Numbered from the stretch's first letter, positions 40,670 to 49,969 are shown. The stretch is 64,000 nt of DNA from Streptomyces sp. NBC_01754 (GCF_035918015.1 NZ_CP109132.1:7254001-7318000); one strand, 5' to 3'. Numbers and translations: made by a program. The notes: generated from the letters alone by a model not told the origin.

Positions 40670-43557
40670 CGTGCGTCCCCTCGCAGTTCGACCAGATCGG
40701 CCAGTTCGGCGTCCGTCAGTTCCGTGAGCGCGCTGCCGCCCCCGCCGAGCACCGCGTCCGCGAGCCCCTGCTTGCGCGCCAGCATCCCGGCGATCCGGTC
40801 CTCGATGGTCCCCTCGGCGATCAGCCGGTGCACCTGTACCGGCTGGGTCTGACCGATCCGGTACGCGCGATCGGTGGCCTGCGCCTCGACCGCGGGGTTC
40901 CACCAGCGGTCGAAGTGCACCACATGACCCGCCCGGGTCAGGTTGAGCCCCGTACCGGCGGCCTTCAGGGAGAGCAGGAACACCGGGGCCTCGCCCGCCT
41001 GGAAGCGGTTCACCATGGCCTCCCGCTCGGCGACCGGGGTGCCCCCGTGGAGGAACTGGGTGCGCACCCCCCGGGTGGCGAGGTGCCGCTCCAGCAGCCG
41101 CGCCATCCGCACGTACTGGGTGAACACCAGGACGCTCGCGCCCTCGGCCAGAATCGTGTCCAGCAGCTCGTCCAGCAGCTCGACCTTCCCCGAACGGTCC
41201 GCGATCCGGGGCTGCTCCTCCTTGAGGTACTGCGCCGGGTGGTTGCAGATCTGTTTGAGCGCGGTCAGCAGCTTCACGACGAGTCCACGGCGCGCGAACC
41301 CGTCGGCACCGGAGATCTCGGCCAGCGTCTCCCGCACCACCGCCTCGTACAGGCCCGTCTGTTCCGGGGTGAGGGAGACCGCGCGGTCCGTCTCCGTCTT
41401 GGGCGGCAGCTCGGGGGCGATCCCCGGGTCGGACTTGCGGCGGCGGAGCAGGAACGGGCCGACGAGCGAGGCCAGCCGTCGGGCCGCGGCCGGGTCGTCG
41501 CCGCTCTCCACCGCGCTCGCGTACCGGCTGCGGAACGTCCCCAGACGGCCGAGCAGTCCCGGTGTGGTCCAGTCGAGGATCGCCCACAGTTCGGAGAGGT
41601 TGTTCTCCACCGGGGTGCCGGTCAGCGCCACACGCGCCCGCCCACCGATCGTCCGCAACCGCTTCGCGGTCGCCGAGTGGGGGTTCTTGACGTGCTGCGC
41701 CTCGTCCGCGACGACCAGGCCCCAGGTCGTACCCGCCAGCCGGGCCGCGTCCAGCCGCATGGTGCCGTACGTGGTGAGGACGAACTCGCCGTCCGCGACG
41801 CCCTCCAGGGAGCGTGACGCGCCGTGGAAGCGGCGTACGGGCGTACCCGGGGCGAACTTCTCGATCTCCCGCTGCCAGTTGCCCATGAGGGAGGTCGGGC
41901 ACACCACGAGGGTCGGGCCCGCCGTCGCCCCGGAGCCCTGCCGGTGCAGATGCAGGGCGATCAGCGTGATGGTCTTGCCGAGCCCCATGTCGTCCGCGAG
42001 GCAGCCGCCGAGCCCCAGCGAGGTCATGGTGTGCAGCCAGTCCAGCCCGCGCAGCTGGTAGTCACGCAGATGCGCGGCCAGCGCCGCCGGCTGACCGGTG
42101 GCCTGCTCCTTCCGCGACTCCGGGTCGGCGATGCGCGCGCGCAGCTGTTCCAGCCAGCCGGTCGCGGTCACCTCGACCCGCCGCCCGTCGACTTCGGTGG
42201 TACCGGTCAGCACGGCACCCAGGGCGTCGATCGGCGTGACCTCGCGGTCCCGGGCCCGTTGGGCCCGCCGGGCCTCCTCCGGGTCGATCAGGACCCACTG
42301 GTCGCGTAGCCGGACCAGGGGCCTGCCAGCCTCCGCGAGCCGGTCGAGTTCCTCGCGGCTGAGCTTGTGGCCGCCGAGCGCGAACCACCAGTCGAAGGCG
42401 AGCAGTGTGTCCGCCGACAGGAGGGAGGGGACCGAGGAGCCCTCATCGCGGAGGCCTCCCCCGCTCTCTGCCCCGTCCTCGCCCTGTTCGCCGGGAGGGC
42501 CGATCACGGCACGCGCGGTGAGCGTCCTGGCCAGTTCCCTGGGCCAGTGCACCTGCACGCCCGTCGCGGCGAGCGCCCGCGCGGCCGGGCCGAGCAGTTC
42601 CGCGATCTCCTCGTCCGCCGGTTCCACGGCGTCCGGTACGGCGGCCGACAGCAGAGGCGCCAGCGGGGGCCAGGCCCTGGCGGCCCGGCGCAGTGCCAGC
42701 AGGGCGTCCATCCTGGCCCGTGGGCCGAACAGCGGGGCAGCCGGGGAGTGGTCGTCCCAGACCTCGGCCGCGTCGGCGACCAGTGCGGGGTCCTGGACGC
42801 TGTGGATCTGCAGTACGGCACGGAAAGCGGGGCCGCCGGCCGCGGGGTCCTTCTCCGGCTCTGTGAGGCCCGAGACCTCGACACGCAGGGACAGCCGTAC
42901 CCCCGCGTCATGCCCCGCCGCCACATCGGTGGCCCACGACCTCAGCGCGGGCAGGTGCTGCGGAGCCGCGACGGCGTACGCCGGGCCGCCGGTGAGCCGG
43001 GCGGCACCGGGGGAGCGCGGCAGCCCGTCGGCGACCGCGTCCACGAACGACCGCAGCAGCGACTCGGGCGCGGGCAGCAGTACCGGATCGGCCGTGGCGT
43101 CGAGCGGCACGGCGTGGGCGGTCGGCGGCATGGAGGCCGCCAGGACGCGGATCCGCTCCAGGTCGTCAGCCGTCAGCGGCCCGACGCGCCAAGCGTCGTG
43201 GGCGGCGGCGCTGAGGCCCGGCAGCAGCAGCCCACGCGCGACGAACTGCAGGGCCAGGACCGCTGCGGCGCCCCAGAAGGCCGTCGCCGGGGAGGAGTCC
43301 GGACCGACCCGCGCCCGCGTCAGGACCGGCAGAGCGTCCCCGGCTGACATGAACAGCGCCGGCACCGTGTGAGGGCGGGCGTCGCCCCCGACTACGGTGA
43401 GCTCCCGTACGCTGCCGGTCCCGAGCGGTGGAGCGCCGCCGTCCGGCCTCCAGAAGGCCATCAGGCCGGTCCGCGCGGGATCCGCGGGACGGAAGACCGC
43501 GGAGCATCCGAACAGTTCGTCGATCGCGTCGAGCGTCGCCACGGGGTACCTGTGCAC
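40666..43557 (-). CDS. SNF2-family DEAD/DEAH helicase-like ATPase
   Basis: A 963-residue Swi2/Snf2 ATPase from GTG 43557, with GAGGAA upstream. After a large N-terminal region of no clear fold come Walker A DDMGLGKTITLIAL, Walker B VADEAQH, the TGTPVENNLSELWAI motif III region, then VLVFTQYVRMARLLERHL and the C-terminal DRAYRIGQTQPVQVHRLI. Bacterial relatives include RapA, which remodels RNA polymerase, and DNA-repair helicases. Coupled to the SWIM gene. Confidence 0.9.
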   Translation of the reverse strand: MHRYPVATLDAIDELFGCSAVFRPADPARTGLMAFWRPDGGAPPLGTGSVRELTVVGGDARPHTVPALFMSAGDALPVLTRARVGPDSSPATAFWGAAAVLALQFVARGLLLPGLSAAAHDAWRVGPLTADDLERIRVLAASMPPTAHAVPLDATADPVLLPAPESLLRSFVDAVADGLPRSPGAARLTGGPAYAVAAPQHLPALRSWATDVAAGHDAGVRLSLRVEVSGLTEPEKDPAAGGPAFRAVLQIHSVQDPALVADAAEVWDDHSPAAPLFGPRARMDALLALRRAARAWPPLAPLLSAAVPDAVEPADEEIAELLGPAARALAATGVQVHWPRELARTLTARAVIGPPGEQGEDGAESGGGLRDEGSSVPSLLSADTLLAFDWWFALGGHKLSREELDRLAEAGRPLVRLRDQWVLIDPEEARRAQRARDREVTPIDALGAVLTGTTEVDGRRVEVTATGWLEQLRARIADPESRKEQATGQPAALAAHLRDYQLRGLDWLHTMTSLGLGGCLADDMGLGKTITLIALHLHRQGSGATAGPTLVVCPTSLMGNWQREIEKFAPGTPVRRFHGASRSLEGVADGEFVLTTYGTMRLDAARLAGTTWGLVVADEAQHVKNPHSATAKRLRTIGGRARVALTGTPVENNLSELWAILDWTTPGLLGRLGTFRSRYASAVESGDDPAAARRLASLVGPFLLRRRKSDPGIAPELPPKTETDRAVSLTPEQTGLYEAVVRETLAEISGADGFARRGLVVKLLTALKQICNHPAQYLKEEQPRIADRSGKVELLDELLDTILAEGASVLVFTQYVRMARLLERHLATRGVRTQFLHGGTPVAEREAMVNRFQAGEAPVFLLSLKAAGTGLNLTRAGHVVHFDRWWNPAVEAQATDRAYRIGQTQPVQVHRLIAEGTIEDRIAGMLARKQGLADAVLGGGGSALTELTDAELADLVELRGDAR

Positions 43558-43705
43558 AGCGATGTCGCATTCCTCAAATTTGACTAGTGGGGGCCAGGGG
43601 TCGCCGAGGGTACCTCACCGGCGGTGCCTTCGGACAGAAACCCACCGGGATTCCCCCGGTACCGACGCGGGGACGGCGCCGGAACGCCCGGGACACGGGG
43701 GCTGG

Positions 43706-43736
43706 CCCCCCTGCACAGGGGGGTGGACCCCCCTGC
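43706..43736. promoter_or_regulatory. C-run inverted and direct repeat upstream of the desaturase
   Basis: CCCCCCTG-CA-CAGGGGGG (43706-43723) is an 8-base-armed dyad. CCCCCCTGC is then repeated directly at 43728-43736. It lies about 92 bases before the desaturase ATG. It could be an operator for a metal or lipid-responsive regulator. The dyad resembles neither a known Streptomyces box nor a terminator with proper loop. Confidence 0.4.
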
Positions 43737-43827
43737 TGACCGGGGTGAAAGCGCCATGGCCCGGAACGGCCCGCCATTCGTACGTTGGACGAGACCCAGC
43801 GCACCGCCCACACAACCCGGAGACGAC

Positions 43828-44889
43828 ATGTCCCAGGCAGCAGCCGCCGTCGCACAGGCCCCCCGTGACGGAACGGAGGGACCGGAGCGCCCCGGGTCCT
43901 CCGGAAGCGATTTCGCCCCCCTTCTGAAGACGGTCAAGGGGCAGGGGCTCCTGGAGCGGCGCACCGGCTGGTACGCCCTGGGCATCACCGCCAACCTCGC
44001 CGCCCTGGCCGGGGTGGTCACCGCCATGGTGTTCGTCGGAGACACCTGGTGGAACCTGCTGCTTGCCCTGCCGCTGGCCGTCCTGTGGACCCGGACCGCC
44101 TTCGTCGGCCATGACGCGGGCCACTCCCAGATAACCGGTGACCGCACGGCCGCACGGCTCATCGGTTCGGTGCACGCCAACCTGCTCCTCGGGATGAACG
44201 AGGCCTGGTGGAACGACAAGCACGTCCGCCACCACGCCAACCCCAACCACATCGACAAGGACCCCGACGTCGGCGTCGGCGCCCTGGTGTGGACCCAGAA
44301 ACAGGCCGCCCGGCGGGTGGGCTTCGCCCGCCGGCTCACCCGCAACCAGGCGAGGCTCTTCTTTCCGATGCTGCTCCTCGAAGGCATCGCCCTGAAGGTC
44401 TACGGCTTCCAGTTCCTGCGCCGGCAGCCCGTCCGCGAACGCCTGCTCTGCGGCCTGCTGCTGGTCGCCCATCTCGGGCTGTACGCGATCCTGCTGCTCA
44501 CCGTCATGTCACCCGGCAAGGCCATCGCCTTCGCCCTGGTCCACCACGCGCTGTTCGGTCTGCACCTGGGTATGGCCTTCGCGCCGAACCACAAGGGCAT
44601 GGAGATGCCCGACCCGGACGGTGACCGCTGGGGCCACCTCCAGCGTCAGGTCCTCACCTCGCGCAACGTACGCGGCGCCGTCCTCACCGACTGGTTCCTG
44701 GGCGGCCTGAACTACCAGATCGAGCACCACCTCTTCCCGAGCATGCCCCGCCCTCACCTGCGCCTGGCCCAGCCTCTGGTGAGGGCGCACTGCGCGGAGA
44801 TCGGGATGCCCTACACGGAGACCGGTCTGATCGAGTCGTACCGGCAGGCGCTGCGGCACATGCACGACGTCGGTGAACCACTGCGGTAG
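43828..44889 (+). CDS. Membrane fatty acid desaturase
   Basis: A 353-residue acyl-lipid desaturase (FADS family) that inserts a double bond using a diiron centre. Three histidine boxes are present: HDAGH at 95-99, the HVRHH box at 132-136 and QIEHH ending at 301. Four or so membrane spans lie around them. ATG 43828 has GGAGACGAC upstream. The family uses reduced ferredoxin or a similar donor; the FprA in this window could supply it, but there is no genetic link. Confidence 0.9.
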   Translation: MSQAAAAVAQAPRDGTEGPERPGSSGSDFAPLLKTVKGQGLLERRTGWYALGITANLAALAGVVTAMVFVGDTWWNLLLALPLAVLWTRTAFVGHDAGHSQITGDRTAARLIGSVHANLLLGMNEAWWNDKHVRHHANPNHIDKDPDVGVGALVWTQKQAARRVGFARRLTRNQARLFFPMLLLEGIALKVYGFQFLRRQPVRERLLCGLLLVAHLGLYAILLLTVMSPGKAIAFALVHHALFGLHLGMAFAPNHKGMEMPDPDGDRWGHLQRQVLTSRNVRGAVLTDWFLGGLNYQIEHHLFPSMPRPHLRLAQPLVRAHCAEIGMPYTETGLIESYRQALRHMHDVGEPLR

Positions 44890-44975
44890 AAACCGGCCCC
44901 GCGCCAAGGAACCGGCGGACGGCTTCGGGCGTTGTCATCTACAGGAGCGGCTCCGGCCGCGAAGGAGGCACGATC

Positions 44976-45158
44976 ATGTCCAACGGTGCAAAGGTCGCCA
45001 TCGGGGGAGTCGTCGCGGCAGTCGTCCTGATCCCCCTCATCGGGTTCTGGTGGTCGCTGCTGGTGCTCCTCGGAGTACCCGCGGTCGGATATCTGATGCT
45101 CGACCCCTCCCAGCGGCGCAGGCTCCGCCGGATCAGGCGTAAGGAGATCGGACGCTGA
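44976..45158 (+). CDS. Small membrane protein, unknown function
   Basis: A 60-residue protein with one or two hydrophobic spans (AIGGVVAAVVLIPLIGFWW, then LVLLGVPAVGYLML) and a very basic tail (QRRRLRRIRRKEIGR). GAAGGAGG precedes ATG 44976. Its stop TGA overlaps a CTG that appears to be the true start of the MOSC protein. No family is recognised. Confidence 0.68.
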   Translation: MSNGAKVAIGGVVAAVVLIPLIGFWWSLLVLLGVPAVGYLMLDPSQRRRLRRIRRKEIGR

Positions 45159-45697
45159 ACGGCACAGTCACCGCGGTGAGCAGGAGCGACGTGTACTCCT
45201 TCACCAAGCCGAACAGGGAGGGCGTCCGCCTCCTGGCCGGGGTCGGGGTCGAGGGCGACGTCCACGCCGGGGTCACCGTCAAGCACCGTTCCCGGGTCGC
45301 CCGGGACCCGGCACAGCCCAATCTGCGGCAGGTGCACCTCATACACCAGGAGCTCTTCACCGAGCTACGGGCAGCGGGGTTCGAGGTCGCCCCCGGCGAG
45401 CTCGGGGAGAACGTCACCACCAGCGGGGTCGATCTCCTCGCCCTTCCCGTCGGTACTCTGCTGCACCTCGGCGGGGAAGCCGTGGTCGAGGTGACCGGCC
45501 TGCGCAACCCCTGTGCCCAGATCGACGACTTCCAGAAGGGGCTGCTCAAGCAGGTCGTGGGGCGGAACGCGGACGGCTCCGTCGTCCGCAGGGCCGGTGT
45601 CATGGGGATCGTCGTCAGCGGTGGCGTCGTGCGGCCGGGGGACCCGGTCGAGGCCGAGCTGCCAGAAGGGCCGCACCGGGCGCTCGACGCCGTGTAG
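45155..45697 (+). CDS. MOSC-domain protein, possible CTG start
   Basis: A MOSC (molybdenum cofactor sulfurase C-terminal-like) protein, which binds pterin or sulfur-carrying cofactors. HLIHQELFTELR, GELGENVTTSGVDLLALPVG and VTGLRNPCAQIDDFQKGLL are typical, with the conserved Cys in the last. The usual family N-terminus (M/x-GTVTAVS) appears only if translation begins at CTG 45155-45157, which has AAGGAG 8 bases upstream and overlaps the previous stop. GTG 45176 would give a 173-residue protein. The start is an inference. Confidence 0.8.
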   Translation: MNGTVTAVSRSDVYSFTKPNREGVRLLAGVGVEGDVHAGVTVKHRSRVARDPAQPNLRQVHLIHQELFTELRAAGFEVAPGELGENVTTSGVDLLALPVGTLLHLGGEAVVEVTGLRNPCAQIDDFQKGLLKQVVGRNADGSVVRRAGVMGIVVSGGVVRPGDPVEAELPEGPHRALDAV

Positions 45698-45885
45698 GAA
45701 CCGGCCGCAGCGTCTGGGCTCCCACCGGGCGCGAGGGCGGTGATCCGTGGCACCTCGGTTCCGTAGGCTGTGCCCGTCGGGGCCCGGGAGGTGTCGACGG
45801 GCGGGAGCCGGGAAGCCTCCTCGCGCCGTGTTGCCCGGCGGGCCCGCGCACGTAGAGTTGGACGCTCGGGCGACGAGGGGGCGGC

Positions 45886-46791
45886 ATGGTGACGAGGTAC
45901 GACAGGCTCAAGGAGATCCAGCGGCTCGACCCGGAGCGGGATTTCCTGGAGATCTACCGGCTCTGCGTGACGTACGAATTCCCCTGGGACGTCACGCGTG
46001 CACTCGAACTCGCGTTGTACCGCACCTATGCCGTACCCAGCATCGGCCGACTGCTCGCGCGGACTGCGGAACTGACGGAACGCTCCCAGAAGAGGTACGA
46101 CGACACCGTACTCCTCCTGGACGCGGTCGTCGAACACGGCTTCGACAGCGAGACGGGACGCACCGCGATCCGGCGCATCAACCGGATGCACCGCAGCTAC
46201 GACATCAGCAACGACGACATGCGCTACGTACTGTGCACCTTCGTCGTCGTCCCCGGACGGTGGCTCGACACCTACGGGTGGCGCAAGTTGTCCGGACACG
46301 AGAGGGAGGCCTTCGCCGCGTACTACCGCACGCTCGGCGCGCACATGGGGATCAAGGACCTCCCGAAGACGTACGAGGACTTCGAGCGCACCCTCGACTG
46401 CTACGAGGCCGAGAACTTCGGCTGGGACGAAGGCGGCCGGGAGGTCTCGGACGCCACGCTCGCGCTCATGGGCTCCTGGTACCCGGGCCCTCTCGGCCCC
46501 GTGGTGCGCAAGGCCAGCCTCGCTCTGCTCGACGACTCGCTCCTGCGTGCGTTTCGCTATGAGCGGCCCGGCCCCGTCGCCCGGGGCCTGACACGAGGGG
46601 CCCTGCGCCTGCGGGCCCGCGCGGTGCGGCTGCTGCCGCCCCGCTCCAGCCCTCACTACGCCCGCCAGAATCCGGAGATCAAGGGCTACCCTGCCGGGTA
46701 CGAGGTCGCCCGGCTCGGCACGTTCCCCACCCCGGGTATCCGTGGTTGCCCCGTCCCGCACGGCCGGACCACCGAGGTGCCTGCCGAGTAG
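45886..46791 (+). CDS. Oxygenase MpaB-family protein (DUF2236)
   Basis: A 301-residue all-helical protein of the MpaB/DUF2236 family, which includes heme-dependent fungal and latex-clearing oxygenases. MHRSYDISNDDMRYVLCTF near residue 104 and WLDTYGWRKLSGHEREA with nearby His/Tyr fit the family. ATG 45886 has GGGGGCGGC upstream. Whether heme is bound and what the substrate is are not seen. The preceding 188 bases carry no gene I can support. Confidence 0.8.
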   Translation: MVTRYDRLKEIQRLDPERDFLEIYRLCVTYEFPWDVTRALELALYRTYAVPSIGRLLARTAELTERSQKRYDDTVLLLDAVVEHGFDSETGRTAIRRINRMHRSYDISNDDMRYVLCTFVVVPGRWLDTYGWRKLSGHEREAFAAYYRTLGAHMGIKDLPKTYEDFERTLDCYEAENFGWDEGGREVSDATLALMGSWYPGPLGPVVRKASLALLDDSLLRAFRYERPGPVARGLTRGALRLRARAVRLLPPRSSPHYARQNPEIKGYPAGYEVARLGTFPTPGIRGCPVPHGRTTEVPAE

Positions 46792-46901
46792 GTCCGAGTG
46801 CTCCGGCGGGTCTGCCTGGACACGCGGTCGGGACCGGGACCGTCGGCCGGCCGGTGCCAGGGCCGGTGCAGGCCCCAGTCCTGGCGGCCGGCTGCCGGGC
46901 G

Positions 46902-47532
46902 TCAGGCGTCACACGCCGTGGGGGGCGGTCCTGTCCGGTCCTCGCGCGCCGCGAGCACCGGATGGCGGTCGTCCTCGTCCGTGTACGACTGGATCCGCCA
47001 CCCCGACCGTGCCGGCAAAGGCGTCAGGACAGGCTCGGCACGCAGATCGCCGACCGTGATCCGGCGATCCTCCGCTCGGCCGGAGCCGCCCGTCCGACCG
47101 GGTGGACCAGGGCGAGTCGGCCCCCGGGACGTACCGCGCGTGCCAGTGCGCGCGGATTCTCCCCGGGATGCACGAGGTGCGACAGCGGCCCGGCTGCGAA
47201 CACCGCGTCGAGCAACCGCCGCGGAGCGGCAGCCGGGCGACATCGGTCAGGAGAAGGACCCCGTCCGCGCCCCGCCCCGCCCGCACCGCCGCCTCGAGCA
47301 TCACGGCTGTCAGGTCCGCCCCGAGCACGGTGCCGCCGGCGCCCACGGCCGCGCGTAGGGCCGGCAGGGCACGGGCGGTCCCGCAGCCCGCGTCCAGCAC
47401 GGTGTCGCCGGGGTGGAGCCCCGGAGCTGCCACGGCTGCGGCGAAGGCGGGCCCGTCATCGGGGAACCGGTTGTCCCAGTCCGCCGCTCGCGTGGAGAAG
47501 AACTCCTGGACATGTGTGTGCGCGCCGGTCAT
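46902..47532 (-). pseudogene. SAM methyltransferase gene with two frameshifts
   Basis: Three reading frames must be joined to restore a methyltransferase. Frame one (47532 to about 47215) has the SAM motif VLDAGCGTARALPALRAAVGA and ends RLPLRG. Frame two (about 47215-47050) continues LLDAVFAAGPLSHLVHPGEN and RALARAVRPGGRLALVHP. Frame three (about 47070-46902) supplies DLRAEPVLTPLPARSGWR and the stop. Each junction fits one missing base. It is either a recent pseudogene or a base-calling error; two independent shifts favour real decay. Confidence 0.65.
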
Positions 47533-47682
47533 GCGGAGATGATGACCTGTCGGCGGCAGGGGCGGACGCGGCACGCGGAGCCTCCGGTCGGACAGACAGG
47601 ATGGCCCGGCCCACAGGGTGGCAGGCCCGAAGGCCGGCCCGGGCCGCAGCGCGTGACCCGGTCCGCAGGGGGTGGCGTCCGG

Positions 47683-48111
47683 CTAATCGGCCACATCCGC
47701 CATGGCGAGCACCTTGTCGACGCGTACGCGCACGAGCAACTCCCCGCCCACGCCGTTGCGGGCTCCGAACTCCTTCGCCGCCTCGGCGCCCATGTAGCGG
47801 GAGGCGATCCTGGTCGCCCATTCCCGGACGTCGCCGAGGTGCTCACCGAGGTCCGCGTGTCCCTGGACCACGACGAACGCGAACGGGGGGCGTTCGTCGT
47901 CCACGCAGACCGACACCCGGCCGTCGCGGGTGAGGTTACGCCCCTTCAGGGTGTCTTTGCCGGTGTTGAACACCAGATCGTCACCGTCCAGCAGGAACCA
48001 GACGGGAGCGATGTGAGGGCTGCCGTCCGCCCGGACCGTCGCGACTTTGCCGGTGCGGGTGCCCTCCGAGAGGAAGGCCCGCCATTCTTCCTGAGCCATG
48101 TGGTGTGCCAT
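47683..48111 (-). CDS. PPOX/F420-class flavin-dependent oxidoreductase
   Basis: A 142-residue split-barrel protein of the pyridoxamine-phosphate-oxidase-like family, F420-dependent subclass. GKVATVRADGSPHIAPVWFL and NTGKDTLKGRNL are the cofactor-contacting motifs. ATG 48111 or 48099 may start it. It is divergent from the roadblock gene, and the two share a 135-base gap. Confidence 0.87.
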   Translation of the reverse strand: MAHHMAQEEWRAFLSEGTRTGKVATVRADGSPHIAPVWFLLDGDDLVFNTGKDTLKGRNLTRDGRVSVCVDDERPPFAFVVVQGHADLGEHLGDVREWATRIASRYMGAEAAKEFGARNGVGGELLVRVRVDKVLAMADVAD

Positions 48112-48188
48112 GCGTCCATCTTCGGACGCCGAACGCCGTGTGGCGCGAAGCGACGCCCCGGTGACCGGTAGGCGCTTGCCCGTAACGA

Positions 48189-48200
48189 TTGCGTACGCAA
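48189..48200. promoter_or_regulatory. Perfect palindrome TTGCGTACGCAA between PPOX and roadblock genes
   Basis: A 12-base perfect palindrome 47 bases before the roadblock start, inside the shared divergent promoter region. It could be an operator, but no regulator gene is adjacent. Confidence 0.4.
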
Positions 48201-48246
48201 GGCTTGCACACGACGTGGGGAACAGACGAACGGGGAGGACGCGTAC

Positions 48247-48657
48247 ATGGCGCTGGACCGGGGACTTGACTGGCTCCTTGACGATCTCACCAGCCGGGTG
48301 GAATCCATACGGCACGCCCTCGTGCTGTCGAACGACGGGCTGGTGACCGGAGCGAGTGCGGGCCTGGCCCGTGAGGACGCGGAACACCTGGCGGCCGTCT
48401 CATCCGGCCTGCAGAGTCTGGCCAGGGGATCGGGGCGGCACTTCCGTGCGGGCCGGGCACGGCAGACGATGGTGGAGTTCGACGAGGCGTTGCTTTTCGT
48501 AACGGCGGCCGGGGACGGAAGCTGTCTGTGCGTGCTGAGTGCCGCAGAGGCCGACGTCGGACTGATCGCCTACGAGATGACGCTGATGGTCAACCGGGTC
48601 GGCGAACACCTCGCGGTGACGGACCGGCAGAGTGCCGAAAACCTGGGGCATCTGTGA
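48247..48657 (+). CDS. Roadblock/LC7-domain protein
   Basis: A 136-residue roadblock domain protein (LDDLTSRVESIRHALVLSNDG at the start, with HFRAGRARQTMVEFDEALLF in the middle). In Streptomyces such proteins are the CvnB part of conservons (kinase, roadblock, DUF742, GTPase), where they tune a small GTPase. Here the other parts are missing on both sides. ATG 48247 has GGGGAGGACG upstream. Confidence 0.88.
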   Translation: MALDRGLDWLLDDLTSRVESIRHALVLSNDGLVTGASAGLAREDAEHLAAVSSGLQSLARGSGRHFRAGRARQTMVEFDEALLFVTAAGDGSCLCVLSAAEADVGLIAYEMTLMVNRVGEHLAVTDRQSAENLGHL

Positions 48658-48751
48658 GGTGACCCGTCCGGCCCGCGCCTTTGACCTGCGCGTTCGGCCC
48701 GGGACAAGGGGTTTTCCACAGGGCGACTCCGCGTATCACTTTCCGGATTAC

Positions 48752-48777
48752 TCTGATCACAGAGAGTATCTGATCAC
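48752..48777. repeat. Direct repeat TCTGATCAC before the DUF6397 gene
   Basis: TCTGATCAC occurs at 48752-48760 and again at 48769-48777, 17 bases apart, immediately ahead of the ribosome site. The copies lie on the same face of the helix only approximately. Each contains the palindrome TGATCA. Confidence 0.45.
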
Positions 48778-48793
48778 GTGGAGGAGCACTGAC

Positions 48794-49969
48794 ATGACGG
48801 TTATGGGCACCACCAGCCGAACGCGTTCCATCCGGGCGCGAGCCACCCGGGCGCGTCCCGCCGCCGCGAGGTCAGCCAGGACCGATGCGGCCCGGACGAG
48901 GTCGGCCGGGGTGGGGGAGGCCGGGAGGGGGGACGCGGGGGCCAGGCGGCCCGGGGCGGGGGATGCGGTCTCCGCAGGGCGCGCTTCCCTGGAACTCGGC
49001 CTGAAGCGCGGCGAGTTCGACATCGCTGTTCACCTCGGCCTGATCGGCACCGAGATCCCTCCGAGGGGCGGATGCCACCGGGTCCGCCGGGAGGAGATCG
49101 ACCGGCTCCGCGCGACGGCCGGGGGCCTCGACTCCCTGAGGGAGGAGGTGCGCACGGCCGGGACGGCCGAAGCCGCCTCCTTGCTCGGAATCAGTACCGT
49201 CCGGTTCACCGGCCTCGCGCGGATCGGCTGCTTCTCGCCGGTCGCGTTCTGCCTGAACCGCTACCGCGCGGTGGTCTGGCTCTACCTGGCGGGGGAGCTC
49301 ACCGCCTTCGCTGCCAGGGAACCCGAGCTGCTCACCGGGAGGGTTCCGGCCGGGATGCGGACCATGCTGGAGGCCGGAAGTGACCTGCGTGCGCGCAACT
49401 GGCGCGCACGCAGGGCGGACCGGTTGCTGAGCCGGACGGCGGATCCGTGGGCGCGTGCCGCCGTGCGAGCGGCGGCCTTGGACGCGGTCCAGCTCGCCGA
49501 GGTGGTGGGCGACCCCTACGAGCGCGCATACCTGGCACGCCTGCCCTCAGCCGGATTCGGGCGCCCGGGCTCGGTGTCCGGCAGGGAGGCGATGGAACAG
49601 ATGGTGCTGGCCGACGACCCGGACGAGATCCTCTGGTGCAGGGTGAACCTGTCCATGGAGCTGGACCGTGCGCGAGAGTCCCGTGCCGCCCCACGCCCCG
49701 GCGGCGCCGGCGATCCGCACGGCGCGGCGACGGTGACCGGAGGTGAGGGCGCGGTGCCGACCCGGCGGCCGGGCGGCGAGGGCGGCCGGGCCCCGGGCCT
49801 CGGGCCTCGGTACCGGTTCGCGATGGCAACGCCCAGGACTCCGGCTCCGGCTGCTCACCCGGTTCGGTGGGGGGCGGGCGCGGGGCCCGCGTCCGCCGGA
49901 CCGTGGTCACTGATCGGTTGCCAACGGCTTCTTCGTGCCGGGCGGGTCGGCCCTTCTGGCCGATGCTGA
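48794..49969 (+). CDS. DUF6397-family protein
   Basis: About 391 residues from ATG 48794, with GGAGGAGCAC upstream. After an Ala/Arg-rich stretch it matches the Streptomyces family DUF6397: LELGLKRGEFDIAVHLG, TAEAASLLGISTVRFTGLARI and DLRARNWRARRADRLL, which read as two helix-turn-helix-like segments. Function unknown, plausibly DNA binding. The last 110 residues are low-complexity and may be a frame extended past the original end. Confidence 0.75.
   Translation: MTVMGTTSRTRSIRARATRARPAAARSARTDAARTRSAGVGEAGRGDAGARRPGAGDAVSAGRASLELGLKRGEFDIAVHLGLIGTEIPPRGGCHRVRREEIDRLRATAGGLDSLREEVRTAGTAEAASLLGISTVRFTGLARIGCFSPVAFCLNRYRAVVWLYLAGELTAFAAREPELLTGRVPAGMRTMLEAGSDLRARNWRARRADRLLSRTADPWARAAVRAAALDAVQLAEVVGDPYERAYLARLPSAGFGRPGSVSGREAMEQMVLADDPDEILWCRVNLSMELDRARESRAAPRPGGAGDPHGAATVTGGEGAVPTRRPGGEGGRAPGLGPRYRFAMATPRTPAPAAHPVRWGAGAGPASAGPWSLIGCQRLLRAGRVGPSGRC

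Noticed and set aside
48709..48722. DnaA-box-like TTTTCCACA
   Set aside because: A single copy with one mismatch and no cluster; expected by chance.
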